DNA of 64,000 nt from Promethearchaeota archaeon (GTDB taxonomy: Archaea; Asgardarchaeota; Lokiarchaeia; Sigynarchaeales; SOKP01): the NCBI GenBank assembly GCA_019058515.1, contig JAHPYY010000164.1, positions 1-64,000 of the forward strand, written 5' to 3'. This document shows positions 35,805 through 45,080 of this stretch, in pieces (position 1 is the first letter of the stretch; each line of letters begins with the position of its first letter). The position numbers were made by a program, and so were the translations under genes. The notes under the pieces were generated by a model. It worked only from the letters and a program-made list of their open reading frames with translations, did not search any database and was not told the origin of the DNA.

Positions 35805-36773
35805 ATGAGAAATAAAATTAACATAAGAAATTTAATTCACGATGATGCTGATAACATATTAGACTTAATTAAAAGAGTCTATGGAAATTCATATTTTGAA
35901 AAAGAATATTACAATATTGATTTTATACAAAGAACTCTGAAAAGAAAGCATGCATATTGGAAAGGCGCATTTTTAAATAATAAATTAATTGGACAAATGC
36001 TTTTTAATCTCAATCACAATGCGGGGTATTTGAAATTGACAATGGTAGATCCAGAATATCAAGGGAGTAGGATAATTACAAAAATTGGATTAGAAATGAT
36101 GAAGGTGAAAAAAAAAATGAACTCTTCAATTTTTAAATGTGTCTATGCAATAATTAATGAAAATAATAAACCAATGATTAGAGTACTTAATAATTTTAAT
36201 TTTAAATTTCTAGGTCGAATTCCGTATCATGAAAACAATAAAGGATTGATAATTTTTGGTCTTATCCTATATGATTTAAATTGGAAAATAATTAAACCTC
36301 ATTTGAAAATAAGTGTCGCAATTTATAAGTCAATTCAAACAGCAGGGATAAAAAGAATAATATCAAGTTCAAACTCAAACAAGAATTTTCAAATTATCAA
36401 ATGTAGCGATATAGAAATCATTAGATCTGATGAAAAAAACAAATTTCCAAACATTATCCTAATCTGTAAAAATAAAAGGGAAAAAATAGCAGAAATCACT
36501 GAAAATCAAGCTCAGAAATGCTGGTATGACTTTCGATTTTTGAAAAATAACATCGATCTGTTAAATAAAAAGAAAGTATTTAGTAAGATATTACACGAGT
36601 ACTTAAATCATAATATAAATGCAATTTCATTTCCTTTACCGATTGATGATATAATTAGCCAGAATATTCTGATTGATTTAGGCGCAGAATACTACGCTTA
36701 TCTTCCTTTTTATTACAAAGATTACGATTCAGTATTATTAGGATTTTCAAAAATTGAAGAAAAGGTGCTTTAA
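35805..36773 (+). CDS. GNAT-family N-acetyltransferase with unassigned C-terminal domain
   Basis: This protein (322 residues from the ATG) opens with a GNAT fold: INIRNLIHDDADNILDLI, IGQMLFNLNHNAGYLKLTMVDPEYQGSRI (the acetyl-CoA-binding V-x-P-x-Y-Q-G), and the IRVLNNFNFKFLGRIP strand. The C-terminal half (about 160-322, ending YYKDYDSVLLGFSKI) may be a second, diverged GNAT-type half, but this is not certain. Acetyl transfer to a small molecule or amine is the family role. It lies 17 bases before the B12-type radical SAM gene and is probably co-transcribed with it. Composition is CpG-poor. Confidence 0.75.
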   Translation: MRNKINIRNLIHDDADNILDLIKRVYGNSYFEKEYYNIDFIQRTLKRKHAYWKGAFLNNKLIGQMLFNLNHNAGYLKLTMVDPEYQGSRIITKIGLEMMKVKKKMNSSIFKCVYAIINENNKPMIRVLNNFNFKFLGRIPYHENNKGLIIFGLILYDLNWKIIKPHLKISVAIYKSIQTAGIKRIISSSNSNKNFQIIKCSDIEIIRSDEKNKFPNIILICKNKREKIAEITENQAQKCWYDFRFLKNNIDLLNKKKVFSKILHEYLNHNINAISFPLPIDDIISQNILIDLGAEYYAYLPFYYKDYDSVLLGFSKIEEKVL

Positions 36774-36790
36774 ATATTAATACCAAAATA

Positions 36791-38299
36791 ATGTTCATTA
36801 AATCCCTTCCATTAGAATTAAAATCTACAGAAGAATTTGCGTTAGAAGTTTTAAATAATCCAAAATACGATAAATTCCCCCAATATGTAAATAAAAATGA
36901 TATTCAAAAAGCTTTTGATGAATTTGGGTATAAATTAAATCCTTACAATTCTGCGATTTACTCTACTTCTTTAGGAAGTCCAAATATAGAAGGTCATTTT
37001 TTATCCACAAATATCCCTGAAATTGAATTTGTTATTATTGATGATGCCGTGACAGAAAGCAATATAAATGAAATAATTGATAATTCAGAAGATATCACGC
37101 ATATTGGATTAAGTGTTTATGCACATAGATTAGAGAATGCCATTAGGATAATTGAGATTATTAAAAATGATTACCCTGAAATAGAATTATATATAGGCGG
37201 TCCTGGAGTTATATACAAAAGGTTAAACCAACTTGTTAATAAAAAGAACATATGCTATAGTAACGGAATTGCTTGGTTAAGAAAAAAATTTGATTTACGC
37301 CAGTTAACAGCCAGAGAATATAAGATTTCTACTATCATAATGAATACACAGATATTACCTATAAATATTAAAACAGCTTATATGGTAACTCAAATTGGAT
37401 GTCCTTATAATTGTGATTTCTGTATAACAGCTAAACATTTATCTTACTTCCCTTTTTCAAAGGCTAAAGAAATTATAAAAAACTTAAAATATCTATTAGA
37501 AATGAATCGAAGGGATAAATTTTTATATTTATGTGAGCCTAATGCTTGTTTGCCTGAACGGGATTGGAAAAAAGTCTTTAATTATTTCATCAATTACAAA
37601 GGAGCTTATGATAATTATTTATACATAATTTGTTTGATTTCATTGAATCATTTAAAAAATTTTAACCTTAAATTAATACAAGAAAAGAGTCGAGTAAAAT
37701 TTCTTTTAGTAAATTTTGGTATTGAATCTGTTCTTAAAGGAGGTTATATGAAAAATTCTGGTATATCTAAGAGTTTTTTGAAAAATTTATCTGACTTAGG
37801 TATTATCACCAACCAAAATTTTATTCTTGGATTACCTCATCATACTCAAAAAAATATTGAATTAGAAATTAAAGGAAATCTTGAGTACGATTCTTCTATG
37901 TATTTTATTTCGACCCTGAAGCCATTGCCTCTAACAACTTTATATGAACTTCTTAAAAAAGAAGGACGCCTTTTTGGAGATGATTTACCTGCTGAATTAG
38001 TGTATGAGGATGGGTTTTTTCCTTTTAATCATAAAGAACTTGGAAGTGGATTCTCAGCACTTAAATATGCATTCAAAGCATATTATGAGACCGAGAAAAA
38101 GGTGATAGATATTTATTCAAAAATGGCTGAAACATTGTCTAAAGCGCCTTTGGCTGAAAATTCACCTTATTTAAAGAAAATAATTAGAATCCTACTGGAA
38201 CTCAGTGAATCTAACTTTAGATTGTTCAATCCTCGAATGGGAGAACCACTTTCAGATTTATACCGCAGTAGAATTAGTAAATTGAGTAAAAATTTTTAA
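36791..38299 (+). CDS. B12-binding-type radical SAM enzyme
   Basis: This 502-residue protein has the order of class B radical SAM methyltransferases/cyclases. An N-terminal cobalamin-like Rossmann domain (EFVIIDDAVTESNI, ITHIGLSVYAHRLENAI, LYIGGPGVIY) comes first, then the radical SAM barrel. The 4Fe-4S ligands are Cys204, Cys208 and Cys211 in GCPYNCDFC. The His of the DxHxxG cobalamin motif is not seen, so cobalamin use is uncertain. The substrate is unknown. It follows the GNAT gene by 17 bases, and the RHH-containing gene converges 13 bases away. CG dinucleotides are few: 8 in 36781-37380 by hand count. Confidence 0.82.
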   Translation: MFIKSLPLELKSTEEFALEVLNNPKYDKFPQYVNKNDIQKAFDEFGYKLNPYNSAIYSTSLGSPNIEGHFLSTNIPEIEFVIIDDAVTESNINEIIDNSEDITHIGLSVYAHRLENAIRIIEIIKNDYPEIELYIGGPGVIYKRLNQLVNKKNICYSNGIAWLRKKFDLRQLTAREYKISTIIMNTQILPINIKTAYMVTQIGCPYNCDFCITAKHLSYFPFSKAKEIIKNLKYLLEMNRRDKFLYLCEPNACLPERDWKKVFNYFINYKGAYDNYLYIICLISLNHLKNFNLKLIQEKSRVKFLLVNFGIESVLKGGYMKNSGISKSFLKNLSDLGIITNQNFILGLPHHTQKNIELEIKGNLEYDSSMYFISTLKPLPLTTLYELLKKEGRLFGDDLPAELVYEDGFFPFNHKELGSGFSALKYAFKAYYETEKKVIDIYSKMAETLSKAPLAENSPYLKKIIRILLELSESNFRLFNPRMGEPLSDLYRSRISKLSKNF

Positions 38300-38312
38300 T
38301 GAATTAATAAAT

Positions 38313-39380
38313 TCATTTCAAAAAGAGAGTGTTCCCAGAGTCCTCAAAATTTATTTTTAATTCACTTAGAACAGTTTTTATAATATTATATTCAGTAGTG
38401 TGTTTTTCAATTAATAATTGAAAAGATAATTTTGTTTTATTAATTTGATTAATCCATCTAAGCTTTTTAAATAAATCTAATAGTCTAAACTTGAATTCTC
38501 TTGGTGAACTCCATTTATTTAAATTATTCACTATTTCCCTAATTAATAATAAGCCATCCTCAATGTTTTTAAAAGAAATAATTGGAAGTTTAGATTGATT
38601 TATTCTTATCCATAATTGTAAATCATCCTCATCTTCTAATATTCTATTAAAGTTAGTAAAGAATTCTGTATTATATTCAAAAAGTTCTTTTCTGTTACCT
38701 AGATTGGCTTCATTTACTCGGAATATGTCAGTAACAACGAAATCCATTCTAGTATAATTATTAGAATGAGTAATTCTTTCAATTTTAACCCCTAAAAAAC
38801 CTAAAATACCAGCAATCCATTTTGAAAAATCATAATGCATATTAGGATATATTCCAAAATATTGAAATATATACTTGTTTCCACTACGTTCTATTGTAAC
38901 ATCTTTAGTTGTATTATTATTGATCATGAAGTTTTTAAGTCTCTCTAGAGCAATAATAGCTTCATCTTCAGAAATAGATTTACCACCGTTCGTAAAGAAG
39001 TTTTGATACATCATAAATACATTTAACATACTTTTTAAGTCAAATTTTCTATACTTGTTTATTCTAACTATAAATTCATAATATATAGTTAGAGCTCTAA
39101 ACGTGATTTTTTCGTAAAAATCTTTCGTTTTTCTATCAGTAGCAAGCTCTAAATCCTCTAAACTCTTACCCTTTAAAAAAAGATGCATTACTTGCTCTAA
39201 AATATTGGCAACAAAAGAAGAGTATGATCTTAACTCCTTTTTTATGTTTTCATTTTTCTCTAGCTGTTGTTTTCTCATATGCTTTAAATATCTATTAATC
39301 CACTCATCAAGATATTCAGGTAAGGTGATTGATTTTCTTACTTTCTTTTTTGATAATCTTCTTGGTTTTGGAATCAACAT
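38313..39380 (-). CDS. ribbon-helix-helix-like N-terminal domain + unknown C-terminal domain
   Basis: This 355-residue protein starts with a basic segment and VRKSITLPEYLDEWI followed by SYSSFVANILEQVM (about 14-70). This resembles a ribbon-helix-helix DNA-binding domain, with the strand R-K-S-I-T-L-P. The middle (about 100-200, FQYFGIYPNMHYDFSKWIAGILGFLG) and C-terminal part are helical and unassigned. They could be a sensor domain such as V4R- or HNOB-like, but I am not sure. It is convergent with the radical SAM gene, and the next gene is a methyltransferase on the same strand. A transcription regulator of the local block is the best guess. Confidence 0.5.
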   Translation of the reverse strand: MLIPKPRRLSKKKVRKSITLPEYLDEWINRYLKHMRKQQLEKNENIKKELRSYSSFVANILEQVMHLFLKGKSLEDLELATDRKTKDFYEKITFRALTIYYEFIVRINKYRKFDLKSMLNVFMMYQNFFTNGGKSISEDEAIIALERLKNFMINNNTTKDVTIERSGNKYIFQYFGIYPNMHYDFSKWIAGILGFLGVKIERITHSNNYTRMDFVVTDIFRVNEANLGNRKELFEYNTEFFTNFNRILEDEDDLQLWIRINQSKLPIISFKNIEDGLLLIREIVNNLNKWSSPREFKFRLLDLFKKLRWINQINKTKLSFQLLIEKHTTEYNIIKTVLSELKINFEDSGNTLFLK

Positions 39381-39634
39381 AAAAATTTTAAAATAAAACT
39401 TGTTAAAAAATTTAAGCGTTTATATTAAATCATTTAAAAATATGTCTCTTTTTATTGGAAAAAAGTATATAAAAACTATGCTGTGAAAAATTCAAAAAGA
39501 GAATAATTTTTTCATAGATTATTTAGTATGCTATATTTAAATATAGCCTTAATACATTATGTCTGCTATAGTTCCGTGTTTGGAAACATCTATTTTTTTT
39601 AGATTGGTTAATAAGAAAAAAAATAAAGAAAATA

Positions 39635-40675
39635 TTATTTAATTATTTTAAAAACACTGATCTTAGTAGCAGTTTCAACTTTTCGAGCTCCTGCTTCCTT
39701 AAACCATCGAATAAAATCAGCCTTCTTCATTGGGCCTATCGCATTCTCTACAACATAAGCTAATAATTTAACATAAGGATTAACATTTTCAAGAAACATC
39801 TGAGCCCCGAAAATCAATCCTCCAGGTTTACATACTCTTACTACTTCAGAAATCGCTTTTTTTGCTTCAGTCCAATGCAGAACTTGAGAAAGATAGACAA
39901 TGTCAAAAGTATTATCCTCAAAAGGTATTTCTAAAATCGATCCCTTATTAAATTGAGGAAAAAATCTTGAATAGGCATTTAATTTTTCTATTTCAAGATT
40001 TAAATGTTCTTTAATAAATAATATAAATTCATTCTTTGCAATCTTTAGTAAATCCTCATTAATATCAATAGCAAATATTTGTAAATTGTTGTGGTAGTTG
40101 CTAAAAAAATTTCTATTATAATAATAAGACCATATTCTGGATAATGCATAACCATTTCCACAGCCAATGTCTAAAAATTTTCCAGATCGTTTAAACACAT
40201 CTGTATAAAAAAAAGCTGCTCTACGCATTTGTTCGTATACACGGTTTACTAATGAATCATCCCAGTTGAAGAGGTTAAATCCCCCAGTGAAGGATATAAA
40301 TTCACCCTTAAAACGATTTGGAATCCCTTTTGCATAAATAAGATATGATTCTACCATTGAGGCTGTCATAACTTCTGGATTAACATATTTAGTATCAATC
40401 GGAAAATTAGCTTTATAGTTCCCATTATGTTTTTCTAGAACTCCATCTTGAGTTAAAACATCTAAAACCATTTTAAGAAAATCATGCTCAGTATATCCAA
40501 ATTGAGTAGAAATTTCTGCAGAGGTTCTGGGCTTTGTAAGGAAATCAAAAAAATTTTCTGAAGTTAAAACTTCTAAGATAATACCTCGATAAAATGTTTT
40601 TACTTGTTTAAACATCTTCATTACAGAACCTAATTTGAGTAGCTCTATCCAGGCTTTTGTTTTTTTCAATACCAT
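39635..40675 (-). CDS. SAM-dependent methyltransferase with N-terminal winged-helix-like domain
   Basis: This 346-residue protein has a class I methyltransferase domain from about residue 150. Motif I is FLDIGCGNGYAL; the acidic end of strand 2 is IFAIDINEDLL; motif IV/V is DNTFDIVYLSQVLHWTEA, then CKPGGLIFGAQ. The N-terminal 100 residues are helical with a winged-helix-like stretch (TSAEISTQFGYTEHDFLKMVLDVL), as in O-methyltransferases that dimerise through it. The substrate is unknown. CG dinucleotides are scarce as in its neighbours. It has a 950-base, almost gene-free region upstream containing two tiny ORFs. Confidence 0.8.
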   Translation of the reverse strand: MVLKKTKAWIELLKLGSVMKMFKQVKTFYRGIILEVLTSENFFDFLTKPRTSAEISTQFGYTEHDFLKMVLDVLTQDGVLEKHNGNYKANFPIDTKYVNPEVMTASMVESYLIYAKGIPNRFKGEFISFTGGFNLFNWDDSLVNRVYEQMRRAAFFYTDVFKRSGKFLDIGCGNGYALSRIWSYYYNRNFFSNYHNNLQIFAIDINEDLLKIAKNEFILFIKEHLNLEIEKLNAYSRFFPQFNKGSILEIPFEDNTFDIVYLSQVLHWTEAKKAISEVVRVCKPGGLIFGAQMFLENVNPYVKLLAYVVENAIGPMKKADFIRWFKEAGARKVETATKISVFKIIK

Positions 40676-40810
40676 CTAAATCATTTCTAATTATTTTATT
40701 ATCATAATTATTGAAAGGAAATTTAAATGGATTTAACAGACTTTAACAAATAAAAACATGCAAGATGACTCATTTTAAATAGATTATTTCATGGAAAAGA
40801 GAGATAGTGC

Positions 40811-40915
40811 TTATTTCATATTATCCACATAGATATTTACATATTTAGGAATCTCGTTGAAATCAAATAATGCATTATGTCTTGGATTTTTATTATTCTC
40901 TATATTATTATTCAT
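40811..40915 (-). CDS. tiny hypothetical ORF (34 aa)
   Basis: A short minus-strand frame from ATG to TAA encodes MNNNIENNKNPRHNALFDFN followed by EIPKYVNIYVDNMK. It has no strong ribosome-binding site and I do not recognise it. Residue usage (IPKYVNIYVDNM) is coding-like. It could be a real leaderless gene or chance; only transcription data would tell. Confidence 0.3.
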   Translation of the reverse strand: MNNNIENNKNPRHNALFDFNEIPKYVNIYVDNMK

Positions 40916-40997
40916 TTAAAGTTGGAAAATCATTCCAAATAAAATTAACACTTCCTATATAATTTAATAAAAAAATTTTTTACATCATTTTATTTCC

Positions 40998-41156
40998 TTA
41001 AATGTCAAAGTCTTTTATAAATTTGTAGAGATTCTCATTATCCGTCTCAGCAGGCTCGTAATTTTTGGTATAATCAAGATATTCAGCCCAGTTAGTTTCG
41101 AACTTATGGTTTTCTTCTGCAATTGTCTGTTTTGATGTTTCTCGGCTTTCTGACAT
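40998..41156 (-). CDS. small hypothetical protein (52 aa) with strong ribosome-binding site
   Basis: This 52-residue frame begins MSESRETSKQTIAEENHKFE and ends FIKDFDI. It is acidic and hydrophilic, with no Cys and no membrane segment. A strong Shine-Dalgarno, GGGAGGTG, lies about four bases before the ATG, among the clearest in the window, which supports translation. It is solitary in a 950-base region between the methyltransferase and the histidine-kinase pieces, both on the same strand. I do not recognise the family. Confidence 0.55.
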   Translation of the reverse strand: MSESRETSKQTIAEENHKFETNWAEYLDYTKNYEPAETDNENLYKFIKDFDI

Positions 41157-41629
41157 ATTTCACCTCCCTTTATTGTTTTTTTGCTAATGTTATTTAATTG
41201 CCCCAATTTTTGAGATAGGACTATCTGGATTTCAAGAGAGAAAGAATCCATGCGAAAATTAAATCAAAAAAAGGAGCGAATTATTCTCTCTTGAATTATA
41301 GTAAGACTACTACTACTAAGAGTAGTAATACTACCGATAATTTTTTCAAGAGAGATTTAAATAACATTATTATAACACTTAAAGCAGGTTCGTTTATTAA
41401 GTTTTATCATATTTTTCTCCAAATTATAAAAACCAAAAGTGCGTATATAATAAAATTTTATCTTTACTACATAATTCGCTACTGCAACTGCGTTAGGGTT
41501 AACCCATTTCAGAATTCCTCCCAATAGATTTCAACATCATTAAAGAGTATTTAATAGGATTAGTTTTTACACTCAATTATTTAAAGTTTTCCTTAAATAC
41601 TGTGTAAAGATACATTTCAGACTCAAAAT
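41157..41629. other. intergenic region with short hairpin
   Basis: Upstream of the 52-residue ORF there are about 470 bases without a supported gene. At 41311-41327 TACTACT-AAG-AGTAGTA forms a seven-base-pair stem with a three-base loop inside a run of TAC/AGT triplets. It may be a transcription signal or just low-complexity sequence. A 78-residue plus-strand frame across it is Thr/Ser/Asn-rich and is not supported. Confidence 0.4.
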
Positions 41630-42022
41630 TTATTGTTCTGATTGCTTTATCGGGAGTTCAATAACGAATGTTGTTCCTTCTTTTTGATTGGTTGTAAAAC
41701 TTACTTTTCCACCAAGATATTTCTCAGTTAGTAGTTTTACGCTGTAAGTTCCAATTCCTCGCCCAAATCCTTTAGTAGAAAAAGCTCTTTGAAAAATTTG
41801 ATGCCTCACTTCATCGCTCATACTTGCTGAGTTTTTAATAAAAATCGTTATATGTTTTCCGTCTGCAAGATTTCCGATTTCAATGATCTCTCCTTTTTTT
41901 GAAGCTTCCAAAGCGTTTTTAATGAGATTGTGAAGGACTCTTCGTAGTAAGCGTTGATCTGTCTCAATTTCAATAGGTGATGAATTAGTTATTTTAATAA
42001 TCTTGTCTGAAGCAATGGATGT
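41630..42022 (-). pseudogene. histidine kinase ATPase domain (C-terminal fragment of a broken kinase)
   Basis: This fragment encodes the HATPase_c domain of a histidine kinase: the N-box LLRRVLHNLIKNALEAS, a G-box GFGRGIGTYSVKLL and the last strand GTTFVIELPI. The frame is open leftward without a good start and meets TAG at 42023-42025, which is also the last codon of the HisKA fragment in the same frame. Thus only one stop codon separates the two. With the PAS fragment upstream (see below), the three pieces make one sensor kinase of PAS-HisKA-HATPase order. It cannot phosphorylate without the upstream His. Confidence 0.75.
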
Positions 42023-42313
42023 CTACCGAATTGAATTTACTAAGAACTTTATGAATTTTTCTATATTTACTAATTTAAATTTTGCTTCAAAATTAGAAGA
42101 TTCAACTTCAAGTAAGTCCCTTTGAGCTCTAATTTCCTCTACTAAAAAGTTCGTAAGTTTTTTTATTTGTTTAAAGTAATCCTTCTGCATAGGATTTAAT
42201 TCGTTATCGGGAAATAACTCCACTAGGTTCATTAGCATCGTAATTGTATTAATAATATCGTGCAAAAATATCCGTTCTAATAACTCTTTTCTTTTTTGAT
42301 TGCTAGTGTCCAA
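42023..42313 (-). pseudogene. histidine kinase HisKA (phosphoacceptor) fragment
   Basis: This 96-residue part carries the dimerisation/phosphoacceptor helix with His18 in ERIFLHDIINTITML, followed by a second helix (FKQIKKLTNFLVEEIRAQR). It stops at TAG in FLVNSIR. Its first residues, LDTSNQKRKELLE, follow directly from the PAS fragment if one base is restored: the frame changes by -1 at TTTATAAGG, where an A appears lost from ATAAAGG. So this is the middle of one broken kinase gene rather than a separate protein. Confidence 0.72.
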
Positions 42314-42786
42314 AATAAATACCTTATAAATTGCTCTTTGTTAATAACTAAGGGTTGCGCCGTTATTGATAAGTTAAACGAGACTAGATCGCTTTCGAAG
42401 ATCGAATTTTTCCTACATTCGCCACTTACTCTACTTTGAAGCTTCTGGCTTTCAAGAACAACTTGCACACAACCACAATATCGACACGCTTCACCTGTTC
42501 CACACCCATGTATATAATTTTGCGAATTTACGCATTGCAAAATTTCACCCAGCCTAGCGCCTAACATTTCGTCTAAATTCCTCATCCCGAGCATATCCAA
42601 TAAAATTTGATTGGCAAAAACAATCTGACGCTCTTTATTAACAATAAAACCTATATTTGGTAGAGAATTCAAAATTTCTTCTAACATTGAGTTTTGGAAT
42701 AGATCCGATTGATGCAAAATCTCACTTTTCGCTTTTCTTATAGGTGGTTCCTCATTTTTAAAAGAATTAGCATTCATAGAACTCAA
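42277..42786 (-). pseudogene. PAS-domain N-terminal fragment of a broken histidine kinase
   Basis: Residues 1-165 include a PAS domain (LNSLPNIGFIVNKERQIVFA, LLDMLGMRNLDEMLGARLGE) containing the Cys motif CGTGEACRYCGCVQ. That motif is typical of a PAS subgroup with C...CxxC, perhaps metal- or redox-binding. The natural frame continues INKEQFI and then would give KVFILDTSNQKRKE; here it runs out of frame and ends at KKEKSY. The full kinase would be about 380 residues and cytoplasmic. No response regulator is nearby. Confidence 0.75.
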
Positions 42787-43056
42787 AATGTAAGCTTAAG
42801 TAATTCTGACAATATTAAAAAAGTAGTATTATTTAAATTCATTTAATTTGAAAATCATTCCAAACTAGAATTTCCATTATGAAATATAATTAAAATCATG
42901 CTTAGAAAAAATTTTGACATATTCTTCAAGATGAGTTTTCTATTTCTATAGAATTATTACTAAAGTCAAAAGTATATTAGATAAAACAAATTTTATATCA
43001 AATTTTAACTTATATACAACTTTTAATTGAATATTTTATCAAAATTGTTTAATACT

Positions 43057-43872
43057 CTATATTCTTGAAATTACATATTTAAAATTCTTATCTTCTACTA
43101 TCCATGAGCGAAGAAAACTATCTTTTTTTCTCTCGTTCCACCGTTCTTCAATATATTGTATTCCTAGAAGGAATTTTGAAATCACATCAATACCTAAAGG
43201 CACATTTTCGTGGCTCGGATAAATTTCTACATCGTTATTTAACTCTTCTTTTATAATTTTAAATAGCTTATTTAAACTTGATATAACTATTGGAAAATTC
43301 TTTTTCTTTGGAAGATACACGGATCCCTCATGGACTAAATCTCCAGTAAATAGTTCTCCTCTATTGCTTAGAAGTGATATTGATCCTGGAGAATGACCTG
43401 GCGTGTGAATAATTTTTATACTTACATTTCCAAGATCAATTCGTTGACCATCTATTACTTTGTGGATTGTATGAGCAGGTGGAATCTCGTAATTATGTTT
43501 TTGGTATTCCCTTGATTTCTCTGCAGGCGAATCCTTGAGTAAACTTAGATTAACAGAAGCTAAAATCGATTTATATTCCAGTTCGTGAATATAGATCTCT
43601 CCAAATTCGTGATTTCCACACACATGGTCCCAATGGGAATGTGTGTTAAGAACAATTAATTTCAAATCACCAATAATTTCAGATACTATGGGTTTCAAGG
43701 GATACAATCCACATCCCGTGTCAATTAAAAGAGCGGAATCACCTCCCTTAACTAAAAACAAATTGGAATATTCTGTATGATAGCGAGGATCCACCTCATC
43801 TAATCTTTCCCTTATAATATAGAAGTAATCTTTTTGCTTAATTACTTCAAACCAATTTTTTGTTTCACTCAT
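43057..43872 (-). CDS. metallo-beta-lactamase-fold hydrolase
   Basis: This 271-residue MBL-fold protein has THSHWDHVCGNHEF (HxHxDH), later HTPGHSPGSISLL (zinc His) and FTGDLVHEGS (Asp), with YPSHENVP giving the last His. These are the standard dinuclear-metal ligands. The fold covers glyoxalase II, lactonases and beta-lactamases; the substrate here is unknown. It is solitary on the minus strand, with 270 bases to the kinase fragments and 265 to the divergent gelsolin gene. It has no signal peptide. It ends with TAG. Confidence 0.88.
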   Translation of the reverse strand: MSETKNWFEVIKQKDYFYIIRERLDEVDPRYHTEYSNLFLVKGGDSALLIDTGCGLYPLKPIVSEIIGDLKLIVLNTHSHWDHVCGNHEFGEIYIHELEYKSILASVNLSLLKDSPAEKSREYQKHNYEIPPAHTIHKVIDGQRIDLGNVSIKIIHTPGHSPGSISLLSNRGELFTGDLVHEGSVYLPKKKNFPIVISSLNKLFKIIKEELNNDVEIYPSHENVPLGIDVISKFLLGIQYIEERWNERKKDSFLRSWIVEDKNFKYVISRI

Positions 43873-44137
43873 AGTGTTTATTAATGTACTGACGTTAAAA
43901 AATATAAATTATTGTAATGGAGTTAAGAAAGAGATTCTTAAGGAAACTATATATAATTGGCATTTTTCTGGCGAATTAAAGGTGGTGAGACCTCCAATAA
44001 AACGCTAGAATAATTGATATCCTAAATTTTTTATTTTATCTTTCTCATTTTTTTTCTAATTATGCTATAAACACAATGAATAAATTTAAGTTAGAAATTT
44101 GCCTAATGTAAGTTAAAGTAGTCTGGAGATCGAAATA

Positions 44138-45037
44138 ATGTTTTTATATTCTGTATCAGATAAGGGAGACTTAACTAGCGTAAACAGATTCGAATTCCTA
44201 AACGATGACATGTACATGGTCGACGACATAGACGAAAATAACACGATTTTTATTTGGATTGGAAAAGAAAAAAGCGTTGATTCGCAAGACATAATCGCTA
44301 AAAAAGCAAGGGAACTAAATAAAAGTAAAGGGAATAATAACAAATTATTACTTGTTCATCAAGGTAAGGAATACGGCTCGTTTCAAGCAATGATGGATAA
44401 ATTAAAAGACGGTTTAAGCGAAGAAGGAACCATTGAGCGAAGACCTGAATTAAAACTGGAAGAACCAAAGGAACTAATCGCTGAAGTTGGAAAAAAATCT
44501 CCCGAGGTTCGATCTGGAGTGTATCAGTGGCTTAACCAATTAAAGATATATAGGAGTTACGACGAATCCAAGCGATTTCTAGCTCAATCTACGACTGCAG
44601 AACCTAAACCTTTACAGGAAAAGGAAATCGAAGCTTCAATCGTAACGACAGAAAAAGAATTTTCTCATGTCGAAAAGTGGTTAAATCAACTACAGGAATA
44701 CCGAGAGGTAGTACCAATTGAAGAAAAAGTAGTAGAAAAAGTTGAAATTTCTGAGGTTATATTAGAAGAAGAGGAAGTAGAAGAAAAGAAGGAAATCGAG
44801 TTCGAAACTTTTGTACGAGTGGGGGCGTATTTTCTGTCGAGAAAGGGATATTCGTACAATGACCTGTGTTACATTCTTGCAGAGAAACAACAAAATCTTC
44901 AAAAAGGAGTAGAGAATGTCGATGAAATGGATATAAAAATAAAAGCTAAGGAAATCTTTAACACTGGATGCACCTACAACGAATTATGTTGGCTTATTAG
45001 CGAACTGGATACATTAATTGCCCAAGAATATTTATAA
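44138..45037 (+). CDS. gelsolin-domain protein with C-terminal helical repeats
   Basis: The N-terminal about 100 residues form a single gelsolin-like domain: VNRFEFLNDDMYMVDDIDEN, TIFIWIGKEKSVDSQDI and KARELN. Such single- and double-domain gelsolins are known in Asgard archaea and can regulate actin. A middle segment contains two similar motifs, YQWLNQLKIYR and VEKWLNQLQEYR, separated by acidic linkers. At the C-terminus two related helical units appear (GYSYNDLCYILAEKQ and GCTYNELCWLISELD). No actin gene is in this window. CG dinucleotides are frequent (27 in 44161-44760). It starts at the first ATG. Confidence 0.82.
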   Translation: MFLYSVSDKGDLTSVNRFEFLNDDMYMVDDIDENNTIFIWIGKEKSVDSQDIIAKKARELNKSKGNNNKLLLVHQGKEYGSFQAMMDKLKDGLSEEGTIERRPELKLEEPKELIAEVGKKSPEVRSGVYQWLNQLKIYRSYDESKRFLAQSTTAEPKPLQEKEIEASIVTTEKEFSHVEKWLNQLQEYREVVPIEEKVVEKVEISEVILEEEEVEEKKEIEFETFVRVGAYFLSRKGYSYNDLCYILAEKQQNLQKGVENVDEMDIKIKAKEIFNTGCTYNELCWLISELDTLIAQEYL

Positions 45038-45080
45038 GAAGATTAATTTTTTTCTTATTAAGTAATAAAAAAGTTGTTGA

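Noticed and set aside
41291..41527. 78-residue plus-strand frame across a TAC/AGT-rich hairpin
   Set aside because: Low-complexity Thr/Ser/Asn residues, no ribosome-binding site and no recognisable motif.
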